A stretch of 64,000 nt of DNA from Mesorhizobium huakuii. GTDB lineage: Bacteria > Pseudomonadota > Alphaproteobacteria > Rhizobiales > Rhizobiaceae. Position numbers and translations under genes: made by a program. The notes under the pieces were generated by a model. It was not told where the DNA came from, made no database searches, and worked only from the letters and a program-made list of their open reading frames with translations. This document shows, in pieces, positions 57,349-64,000 of the stretch; the stretch's first letter is position 1, and each line of letters begins with the position of its first letter. The stretch is taken from contig NZ_CP050296.1 of the NCBI RefSeq assembly GCF_014189455.1, forward strand, positions 1,178,001-1,242,000. The letters run 5' to 3'.

Positions 57349-57753
57349 ATGCGGTTCATGATGTTGATGATTCCCGGTGGCTACGCCGAGGCGGCACCCG
57401 ACGTCAGGCCCGACGCCAAGGGGGTAGAGGGGATGATGCGATACAATGAGGAGCTGAAGAAGGCCGGCGTGCTGCTGGCGCTCGACGGGCTGCATCCGCC
57501 GTCATCGGGCGCGCGGGTCAGCTTCAAGGGCGGCAAGCCCGTTGTCACCGACGGGCCGTTTGTCGAGGTCAAGGAAGTGCTGGGCGGCTATTGGGTGATC
57601 GACGTGCGCTCGCGTGAAGAAGCCATCGAATGGGCTCGCCGCTGCCCCGCCGGGGAGAATGACGTGATCGAGGTCCGCCGCGTCTTTGAGATGAGCGATT
57701 TCCCCGAGGACGTCCAGAAGGTGGCGGAAGGTTTTGGCGAGCTGATGGGTTGA
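57349..57753 (+). CDS. DGPF/YCII family protein
   Basis: This 134-residue protein of the YCII-related fold carries the DGPF motif (VVTDGPFVEVKEVLGGYW) that marks the small partner proteins of ECF42-group sigma factors. ATG 57349 follows AAGGAGACG. The next gene, an ECF sigma factor, starts inside this gene's stop codon (TTGA). DGPF proteins are thought to sense a signal for, or modulate, the sigma factor; the ligand is unknown. Confidence 0.9.
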   Translation: MRFMMLMIPGGYAEAAPDVRPDAKGVEGMMRYNEELKKAGVLLALDGLHPPSSGARVSFKGGKPVVTDGPFVEVKEVLGGYWVIDVRSREEAIEWARRCPAGENDVIEVRRVFEMSDFPEDVQKVAEGFGELMG

Positions 57754-58991
57754 CGGCCACAGCCACCATCGAAGCGGTCTGGCGGATCGAGCAGCCGAAG
57801 CTCACCGCCAGGCTCGTCCGTTATCTCAGGGATGTCGGGCTGGCCGAGGAGATCGCGCAAGACGCCTTCCTGCTGGCGCTGGAGCGCTGGCCCCGGGACG
57901 GCATCCCGCGCAACCCGGCCGCCTGGCTGACCGAGGTCGCCAGGAACAGGGCGCTCGACCGGCTGCGCCGCACCACCATGATCGACGGCAAGCACCGCGA
58001 ACTCGCCATCGATCTCGCCGAGCTGGAGCGCGAGATGCCCGACATCGAGGCCGCGCTCGATAAGGATATTGACGACGACCTTCTGCGGCTGATCTTCACC
58101 GCCTGCCATCCCGTCTTGCCGGCCGAGCAGCGCGCCGCATTGGCGCTGCGGCTGCTGGGCGGGTTGTCGACGCCCGAGATCGCCCGCGCCTTTCTGGTGT
58201 CCGAAGCCACGGTCGCCCAGCGCATCGTGCGCGCCAAGCGGACGCTTCGCGATGCCGCCATCCCGTTCGAGACACCGCGCGGCGAGGTGCGGCGCGAACG
58301 CCTCGCCGCCGTGCTGGAGGTGGTTTATCTCACCTTCAACGAAGGCTATGTGGCGACCACCGGGCCGGACTGGCTGCGCGCCGATCTCTGCGGCGAAGCG
58401 CTGCGCCTAGGCCGCTCGCTGACGGCGCTGATGCCCGATGAGTCCGAGGTGCTGGGGCTGGTGTCGCTGATGGAACTCAACGCCTCGCGCTTTCCTGCCC
58501 GTACCGGCAAAGCGGGCGAACCGATCCTGCTGCTCGACCAGGACCGCAGCCGATGGAACTGGTCGCTGATCCGGCGCGGCCTGGACGGCCTGAACCGCGC
58601 CATGACGCTGACATCGACCCCCGGCCCTTATCTCTTGCAGGCGATGATCGCCGCCTGCCATAGCCGTGCGGCAACCGCCGCCGACACCGACTGGATCGCG
58701 ATATCGGCCTATTATCAGGCGCTCGCCTTGGCGGCCCCCTCGCCCATCGTCGAAATCAACCGGGCGGTGGCCGTCGGCATGGCCTTCGGCCCGGCACAGG
58801 GTCTCGCCATTGCCGATGCACTGAGAGACGAACCCCGCCTGAAGGACTCGCACCTCTTGCCCACGGTGCGCGGCGATCTCCTGGAAAAACTGGGATATCA
58901 GGCGGAAGCCCGCGCCGCGTTCCGCCAGGCCGCCGGATTGACCGGCAATGACAGGGAGCGCGCGCTGTTGCTCGCCCGCGCAGGGGACTAG
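57750..58991 (+). CDS. ECF-type RNA polymerase sigma factor with C-terminal extension
   Basis: This 413-residue sigma factor has σ2 (~15–75: VGLAEEIAQDAFLLALERWP, NRALDRLRR) and σ4 (~115–170: LGGLSTPEIARAFLVSEATVAQRI) followed by a ~230-residue TPR-like extension typical of ECF42 (SigJ-like, DUF6596-type). It starts at TTG 57750, overlapping the DGPF gene by 4 bases. No anti-sigma gene is present, as usual for this group, where the C-terminal extension controls activity. Confidence 0.9.
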   Translation: MTATATIEAVWRIEQPKLTARLVRYLRDVGLAEEIAQDAFLLALERWPRDGIPRNPAAWLTEVARNRALDRLRRTTMIDGKHRELAIDLAELEREMPDIEAALDKDIDDDLLRLIFTACHPVLPAEQRAALALRLLGGLSTPEIARAFLVSEATVAQRIVRAKRTLRDAAIPFETPRGEVRRERLAAVLEVVYLTFNEGYVATTGPDWLRADLCGEALRLGRSLTALMPDESEVLGLVSLMELNASRFPARTGKAGEPILLLDQDRSRWNWSLIRRGLDGLNRAMTLTSTPGPYLLQAMIAACHSRAATAADTDWIAISAYYQALALAAPSPIVEINRAVAVGMAFGPAQGLAIADALRDEPRLKDSHLLPTVRGDLLEKLGYQAEARAAFRQAAGLTGNDRERALLLARAGD

Positions 58992-59162
58992 GCACGCTTG
59001 CCCTCGGTCCCCACCGCGAGCGGTGCGGCGACGCGGACGCCACCATCGACACCTGTGCGGTTCAGCGCTGGGCTTGTTGGGCCGATGGTCAGCCTGTATC
59101 GTTCATGACTGTCTTGGCGGCGGCTCTCGCCTGCAAGGTCGTGCGGCCATGGGAGGCGAGCC

Positions 59163-59849
59163 TTGAGTTCAGTCCAGGCACAAGACGTCAAGCAGATCAT
59201 TGCCTATGGCAGCGGCAAGACCGCATTGAAATACATCGCCTTCTCGGCGCTTGTTCTCGTCGTCGGGCTCATCGTCGCCTTCGGGACCAAGAACTGGCTA
59301 TTGGGTCTTCCGGTGGCGGCTTTGGCCGCCGTTGTGCTTGTCTGGCAAACGAACGGATGGCTGACCGCCGAGCCATTTTTGCTGCTGTCGCCGGCCGGAT
59401 TGCGCCTCAATCTCGACGGCTATGTCTTTCTCGACGTCCCCTGGCGGGAGGTGGAGGGCATTTCCTGGCTCGACATTACCTTCGAGGTTGTGAAGAGGCG
59501 ATGGGGCACGTCTTGGTATCGCTGGGGCAAAGACCAGTACCGGGATGTCACCGCGCTGCAGGTTTCCGAGGCATTCATGGATGAAACCATCATGCCTCTG
59601 TGGAGGGCTGTCTACCGAAACAGCGGGGGGTCAAAGCGGTTCGGCATCGGTCTGGCGACCTTCACATTCGCCCCTAACCTCACGGCCTCGCGCCTGGGCA
59701 ACATTTTCCCAGCCCAGGATGGCAAACGGTTCGTCGCGCTGCCCCACAAAGTGCTCTCCACCAACGGCGAGCAGCTTCGCGCCGAAGTCGAGGCTCGCTG
59801 GCTGGCTTTCGGCAAAAGGACCGACACCGACGCCGGCGCATCGAGATGA
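59163..59849 (+). CDS. Hypothetical protein with two N-terminal membrane helices
   Basis: This 228-residue protein has two hydrophobic segments (~24–44 and 46–62), then a soluble part with a β-rich, PH-like look (LLLSPAGLRLNLDGYVFLDV, PWREVEGISWLDIT). It starts at TTG 59163 behind GGAGGCG. Proteins of this layout, helices followed by a PH-like domain, are common and mostly uncharacterised. It follows the sigma factor by ~170 bases and may be independently transcribed. Confidence 0.75.
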   Translation: MSSVQAQDVKQIIAYGSGKTALKYIAFSALVLVVGLIVAFGTKNWLLGLPVAALAAVVLVWQTNGWLTAEPFLLLSPAGLRLNLDGYVFLDVPWREVEGISWLDITFEVVKRRWGTSWYRWGKDQYRDVTALQVSEAFMDETIMPLWRAVYRNSGGSKRFGIGLATFTFAPNLTASRLGNIFPAQDGKRFVALPHKVLSTNGEQLRAEVEARWLAFGKRTDTDAGASR

Positions 59850-59888
59850 ATCGCTGAAGAGCCGATACCCGGAAAACCCGGGCGCGCC

Positions 59889-61451
59889 TCAATGTGCGCC
59901 GGGAGGCAGAGGCTTCGGCGCGACGTTGCGCAGGAACGGAACGAGCGCCGTCGCGATGACGAAAGCGACCATGATCACCAGGAACGCATCGGCATAGGCC
60001 ATGGTCGAAGCCTCGCGATAGGCCAGTTGCCACAGCTGCTTCAGCGCGGCGGTATGACCGTCCGCAATGGCGCCGGGCAATTGTCCGTAGCGCTGGCCGA
60101 CAGTATCGACGAGCCGCATCGCGGCCTCGTTCTGTGGCGTCAGATGCGAGGCGATGGTCAGGAAATGGAAGTTGGTGCGGTCGTTGAGGATCGCGCCGCA
60201 AATGGCGATGCCGACGGCACCGCCGAGATTGCGCATCGTGTTGAACAGGCCGCTGGCATATTTCAGCCGTTCCGGCGGCAAGCTGCCAAGGCCGAGATTG
60301 ACGCTTGGCGCCACCGCAAAGACCTGCGGGAAGCCGCGGAACAGTTGCGGGATCAGAAGCTCGGCCGCACCCCACTGGCTGGTGATGGCGCTAAAACTCC
60401 ACATCGAGGCGCCGAAGGATGCCAGGCCGAACATCATCAGCCAGCGCGTGTCGAAGCGCTTGGCGAGAAAGATGTAGACGGGCACGCCGACCATCGAGGC
60501 GACACCGGTGGAAAACACCGCCACCCCGGTCTGAAAAGCGTCGTAGCCCCTGACATAGCCGAGGAACAGCGGCGTCAGATAGATCGTGGCGAAGATGCCG
60601 ATGCCGGTGACGAAGGAGAGAAAACAGCCAATGGCGAAATTGCGGTTGCCGAAGGCGCGGAAGTCGACCACCGGCTGCGCATAGGTCAGGCTGCGGATGA
60701 CGAACAGGACCATGGTGATCCCGGCAACGAAAGCGCCATTGCGGATTGTGGCATCGTCGAACCAGTTCCAGCGCGAGCCCTCTTCCAGCACGTATTCCGC
60801 GGTACCCAGGCTGACCGCCATCAGCACGATGCCGATATAGTCCGCGCCCTTCAGCAGCGACGGATCGGCCTTGTCGATCTTGACCAGCAGCGCGACGAGG
60901 ACGGTGATGATGGTGCCTGGAATGACGTTGACATAGAACAGCCAGTGCCAGTTCAGCGTGTCGGTGATCCAGCCGCCGATGACCGGCCCGAGCGTCGGGG
61001 CGATCGAGGCGATGCTGCCGACCACCGCGGCGGCGTAGACCCGCCTCGGCCCCTGGAAATAGTGGAACGACGAGGTGAAGACCGTCGGGATCATCGACGC
61101 GCCCAGCAGCCCCTGCAGCGCGCGGAAGACGATCATGCTTTCGATGCTCCAGGCGAAGCCGCACAGCATGCTGGCGAGCGTGAAGCCGGCCGCCGAGATG
61201 GTGAACAGCCAGCGTGTCGAGAACACCCGGGTGAGCCAGCCCGACAGCGGGATGACGATGATTTCCGCCACCAGATAGGAGGTCTGCACCCAGCCGATCT
61301 GGTCCTGCGCCGCCGACAGGCCGCCGCCAATATCCTGCAGCGAGGAGGCGACGATCTGGATGTCGAGCAGCGCGATGAACATCCCGACGCACATCACCAT
61401 GAACGGCAGGATGCTGACGAAGAAGGATTGCGGGGCGGCGCGCTCGGGCAT
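59889..61451 (-). CDS. emrB: MFS drug exporter, EmrB (DHA2) family
   Basis: This 520-residue membrane protein has ~14 helices. Motifs: LDIQIVASSLQDIGGGLSAA, a motif-A-like SGWLTRVFSTRW and motif C GPVIGGWITDT. With the adaptor just upstream it forms an EmrAB-type tripartite pump that passes drugs across both membranes via TolC. It lies 7 bases after emrA; the operon is HxlR–EmrA–EmrB. Confidence 0.94.
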   Translation of the reverse strand: MPERAAPQSFFVSILPFMVMCVGMFIALLDIQIVASSLQDIGGGLSAAQDQIGWVQTSYLVAEIIVIPLSGWLTRVFSTRWLFTISAAGFTLASMLCGFAWSIESMIVFRALQGLLGASMIPTVFTSSFHYFQGPRRVYAAAVVGSIASIAPTLGPVIGGWITDTLNWHWLFYVNVIPGTIITVLVALLVKIDKADPSLLKGADYIGIVLMAVSLGTAEYVLEEGSRWNWFDDATIRNGAFVAGITMVLFVIRSLTYAQPVVDFRAFGNRNFAIGCFLSFVTGIGIFATIYLTPLFLGYVRGYDAFQTGVAVFSTGVASMVGVPVYIFLAKRFDTRWLMMFGLASFGASMWSFSAITSQWGAAELLIPQLFRGFPQVFAVAPSVNLGLGSLPPERLKYASGLFNTMRNLGGAVGIAICGAILNDRTNFHFLTIASHLTPQNEAAMRLVDTVGQRYGQLPGAIADGHTAALKQLWQLAYREASTMAYADAFLVIMVAFVIATALVPFLRNVAPKPLPPGAH

Positions 61452-61458
61452 GGCGTCC

Positions 61459-62562
61459 TCAGTGCGAGCCGGTATCGACCGTCACGACGGTGGACAGACC
61501 TGGCCGCAGAGCGACTTTCCGCGCCTGATCCGGGTCGATGGTGATCCGGACGGGAACGCGCTGAACGATCTTGGTGAAATTGCCGGTCGCGTTTTGCGCC
61601 GGGATCACGCTGAAGATCGCGCCGGTCGCCGGCCCCAGGCTGGTGACATGGCCCTTGAGCGGCTGGTCGGGCGCGATGTCGGTATAGACCGTCGCCGCCT
61701 GGCCGCCGGCCATGCTGCGCAGCTGGTCCTCCTTGAAATTGGCGTCGACCCACAGCCCCTTCTCCGGGACGATCGTCAGGAGGTAGCTGCCCGGCGAGAC
61801 ATAGGTGCCGACCTGCGCCAGCCGGTTTCCGACGAGGCCGTCGATGGGAGCGCGGATCTGCGTGAAGCCGAGATCGAGCTCAGCCGTATCGAGATCGGCC
61901 TTGGCGGCCAAAACGGCGGCGGAGGCTTCCGAGATCTGCGTGTTGAGCACATCGAGCTGTTGCCTGGCCGCTGCGAGCCCGGCGCGAGAGGCGGCAACCG
62001 ACGCCTTCGCCTGGTTATCGGCGGCAAGGCTTCTCTGCGCGTCCTGCTGCGAGCCGGCCCTGGTGCTGGCCAGCACCTCATAGCGCTTCGCATCCTGGGT
62101 GGTGAACGTAGCGGCGGCACTCTTGGCCTCGAGATCGGCCTGCGCTTGTTCGATCAGCGAATTCTGCAGCGAGACCTGGGCACGGAGATTGTCGAGCGCC
62201 GATTGCTGCTGCTGGACCGAAGCCTGCGCACGCTCCACCGCCGCCTTGAACGGCCGGTCGTCGATGCGGATGATGAGCTGGCCTGCATCGACATGTTGGT
62301 TGTCCTCGACGAGGATCTCAGCGATGTGCCCGGCGACACGTGGCGCCAGCGGCGTGACATTGCCGCCGACATAGGCATCGTCGGTGGAGACGAGGAAACG
62401 GCCGGCCTGCCACCACTGAAAGCCATACCAGCCGGCGACGCCAATCGCGATCGCAGCGCCCAGCATGACGAACTGCTTGCGGCGGCTTTTGGCGGGCGCG
62501 GGGATCTGGACGACCGATGGCTGCGCGGGCTGGAGCTCGGCGGCGGAGAGAACCTTGTTCAT
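61459..62562 (-). CDS. emrA: EmrA-type HlyD-family adaptor
   Basis: This 367-residue periplasmic adaptor has one N-terminal membrane helix (~30–50), a lipoyl half (TPLAPRVAGHIAEILVEDNQ), coiled coils (~90–200) and the second half (IRAPIDGLVGNRLAQVGTYV). It pairs with the adjacent EmrB. Its ATG overlaps the HxlR stop (ATGA), so expression is coupled to the regulator. Confidence 0.94.
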   Translation of the reverse strand: MNKVLSAAELQPAQPSVVQIPAPAKSRRKQFVMLGAAIAIGVAGWYGFQWWQAGRFLVSTDDAYVGGNVTPLAPRVAGHIAEILVEDNQHVDAGQLIIRIDDRPFKAAVERAQASVQQQQSALDNLRAQVSLQNSLIEQAQADLEAKSAAATFTTQDAKRYEVLASTRAGSQQDAQRSLAADNQAKASVAASRAGLAAARQQLDVLNTQISEASAAVLAAKADLDTAELDLGFTQIRAPIDGLVGNRLAQVGTYVSPGSYLLTIVPEKGLWVDANFKEDQLRSMAGGQAATVYTDIAPDQPLKGHVTSLGPATGAIFSVIPAQNATGNFTKIVQRVPVRITIDPDQARKVALRPGLSTVVTVDTGSH

Positions 62563-63107
62563 TTGCCCCGCGCCTCTTCACGGCTTTGATTAACGTTGTC
62601 GATGAGCGGCAAGCCTGACCCCTCGCTGCTGAAGCGGTAGCGCTGCCGCATGCGATCGGTGGCCCTGGGTGCCGTCGCCATGGTGAAGCCCTCGCCGTCG
62701 AGTTCCTTGCCGCTCTCGCGGTCGACCAGCACGGGCTCGGCCCAGCGCCCGTCGGCCTTGTCCACCACGACCAGGCTCGGGCCTTCGGGCGCAAGATGCT
62801 TGTTGCCCCAGGCGAGCAGGGAGAGCAGCACTGGACGGAAATCGCGCGCCTTGGCGGTCAGCACATATTCATGGCGAAGCGGCCGTTCGCAGTAGGCGCG
62901 CTTTTCGAACAGGCCGCGCTCGACCAGGCTGTTCAGCCGGCGCGTCAGAATGTTGGGCGCGATCTCAAGGCTCTTTTGAAACTGGTCGAAGCGCGTCAGG
63001 CCCTGAAATGCGTCCCTGAGCAATAGGATGCTCCACCATTCGCCGACATCGTCAAGGCTGCGCGCGATGGGGCACGGGCGGGTTTCGAAGCTTGTTTTGG
63101 CAACCAT
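62559..63107 (-). CDS. HxlR-type transcriptional regulator
   Basis: This ~182-residue regulator has the HxlR winged-helix domain (~10–110: CPIARSLDDVGEWWSILLLR, GLTRFDQFQKSLEIAPNILTRRLNSLVERGLF) with a Cys near the N-terminus that in some homologues senses reactive compounds, plus a C-terminal extension. I prefer ATG 63107 (MVAKTSFET) with AAAGAG upstream over the in-frame TTG 63125. It heads the emrAB operon and probably represses it through the palindrome at 63132–63171. Confidence 0.92.
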   Translation of the reverse strand: MVAKTSFETRPCPIARSLDDVGEWWSILLLRDAFQGLTRFDQFQKSLEIAPNILTRRLNSLVERGLFEKRAYCERPLRHEYVLTAKARDFRPVLLSLLAWGNKHLAPEGPSLVVVDKADGRWAEPVLVDRESGKELDGEGFTMATAPRATDRMRQRYRFSSEGSGLPLIDNVNQSREEARGK

Positions 63108-63131
63108 GGCCGGAGTCTCTTTCAAAATGAA

Positions 63132-63171
63132 AGTGACTTATAACCGAGTTAGTTGCATTATGCAAGTCACT
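63132..63171 (-). promoter_or_regulatory. Promoter with overlapping HxlR operator candidate
   Basis: AGTGACTT (63132–63139) and AAGTCACT (63164–63171) form a perfect inverted repeat. On the minus strand a −35 TTGCAT (63165–63160) and −10 TATAAG (63142–63137) are 17 bases apart, so each arm touches a promoter element. Confidence 0.7.
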
Positions 63172-63214
63172 CAAATGCGACCGCGGAAGCTTTCGGCCGC
63201 GAGCAGTGATTGCA

Positions 63215-64000
63215 TCATTGGCCGAGTCCGTCAGCCACCAGCACCACCTTGCCGGTCGAGCGTCGCTCGTCCAGCAGCCGGTGCGCTTCGCCGGCCTGGT
63301 CGAGCGGGAAACGGCCGCCGATTGCCACCCGCAACTGGCCGCTCGCGGCCAGTTGGAACAGCTCGGACAGGCTGGCCCGCAGCACATCCGGTGGCAGCAG
63401 CGGCAGCAACGCGAAACCCCTCAGCGACTGGTTGCGGCCGATCATGGCTTCCAGATCGGAAGCAGCGAGCCCATAGCGGCCGAGCGCCGCAAAGACCAGT
63501 TCGCCACCAGGCGCCAAAGCCTGCAGCGACAACGCCGTCAGCGCGCCGCCAACGGTGTCGTAGATGATGTCGGCGCCCGCTCCGCCTGTCAGCGTGCGGA
63601 CGCGCGCGGGCCAGTCCGGCCCGGTATAGTCGATGGCCACATCAGCGCCGAGCGACAAAGCAAGCTCCATCTTGCCCGCGCCGCCGGCAGCCGCGATCAC
63701 CTTGCTCGCGCCCCTCACCCTTGCAAGCTGGACAAGCAGCGATCCAACGCCACCGGCGGCGGCCGGCACCAGCACCGACTTGCCCTGAGGCGAGCTCTGG
63801 CGCAGCAGATGCAGCGCTGTCAGCCCCTGCACCATCAGCGCTGTCGCGTCTTCGAACGAGACGTCATCCGGCAGCGGCACGGCGAGATCGGCCGATATCA
63901 CCACCTGCTCGGCATACCCGCCATAAGGACGCTGCGAGGCAAACAGCGGTGCCGCGACACGCCTCCCCAGCAGCGCCGCATCCACCCCTTGCCCGACCGC
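63215..64000 (-). CDS. Quinone oxidoreductase-type dehydrogenase, 5' part cut by the window
   Basis: The visible ~261 residues are the C-terminal part of a medium-chain dehydrogenase of the quinone oxidoreductase type: SFEDATALMVQGLTALHLLR, the NADPH-binding AAAGGVGSLLVQLARVRGAS, and GADIIYDTVGGALT. The N-terminal GroES-like domain lies beyond base 64000. It is divergent from the HxlR–EmrAB operon's promoter only by strand order; it reads in the same direction but upstream of HxlR, with its stop ~40 bases before the HxlR promoter. Substrate unknown. Confidence 0.9.
   Translation of the reverse strand, partial: AVGQGVDAALLGRRVAAPLFASQRPYGGYAEQVVISADLAVPLPDDVSFEDATALMVQGLTALHLLRQSSPQGKSVLVPAAAGGVGSLLVQLARVRGASKVIAAAGGAGKMELALSLGADVAIDYTGPDWPARVRTLTGGAGADIIYDTVGGALTALSLQALAPGGELVFAALGRYGLAASDLEAMIGRNQSLRGFALLPLLPPDVLRASLSELFQLAASGQLRVAIGGRFPLDQAGEAHRLLDERRSTGKVVLVADGLGQ

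Overview
This 64 kb window is high-GC chromosomal DNA from an alphaproteobacterium of the order Rhizobiales, most likely Mesorhizobium or a close relative. The evidence is the lsrB/vtlR–trxB–lrp block, a CarB with the Rhizobiales-type insertions, an extensin-like gene pair, a PrsDE-like type I exporter with a GH16 glycanase, and many GC-rich palindromic intergenic repeats. Both window ends cut genes: an SH3-domain protein on the left and a quinone-oxidoreductase-type dehydrogenase on the right.

Layout. 1–4.5 kb: SH3 protein and carB. 4.6–7.1 kb: a clearly AT-richer island on the minus strand. It encodes a PRTase-like protein, a small winged-helix protein, a roughly 190-nt structured RNA bounded by a perfect 11-bp inverted repeat, and a reverse transcriptase with the retron hallmarks NAxxH and YADD. 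I read it as a retron anti-phage defence operon. 7.2–14.8 kb: two tandem RidA genes, cupin, DUF899, GNAT, lytic transglycosylase, ogt, and an MBL-fold hydrolase divergent from a LysR gene. 14.8–17.1 kb: a small secreted protein, a cold-shock protein, a ParE/RelE-type toxin–antitoxin pair and a GST. 17.2–26.5 kb: two tandem EAL genes, aatA, a cupin/MFS exporter pair, a GGDEF–EAL protein and an EF-G-like GTPase. 26.5–30.4 kb: an AbcR-like small-RNA candidate, a membrane methyltransferase, lsrB, trxB and lrp. 30.6–38.7 kb: the LPS heptose pathway (GT2, gmhB, gmhA, hldE on one side; hldD, waaF, waaC on the other), interrupted by a LysE transporter and a PemK/Phd-like toxin–antitoxin pair. 38.9–47.3 kb: greA, TPR, DUF3775, two extensin-family proteins, LssY-C, an alcohol dehydrogenase with a LysR gene, and a CorC/TlyC protein. 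47.3–52.4 kb: a type I secretion cassette with its GH16 substrate, bracketed by the 3' end of tlyC and a degraded copy of that same end. 52.4–64 kb: flavodoxin and two aldo/keto reductases under a divergent LysR gene, an EamA transporter, a DGPF/YCII protein with an ECF sigma factor, an HxlR–EmrA–EmrB efflux operon, and a partial dehydrogenase.

Five genes (retron RT, PRTase, MBL hydrolase, hldD and the PemK-like toxin) are broken as read by single missing bases, mostly in homopolymers, seven events in all. Because all are deletions of the same kind and hit even a core LPS gene, I suspect base-calling errors in the assembly rather than decay. The frameshifted retron should therefore not be dismissed as dead.

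The most interesting content is the retron operon (about 4.6–7.1 kb). Next come the AbcR-like sRNA near lsrB, the duplicated tlyC end around the secretion cassette, and the mosaic RidA pair.
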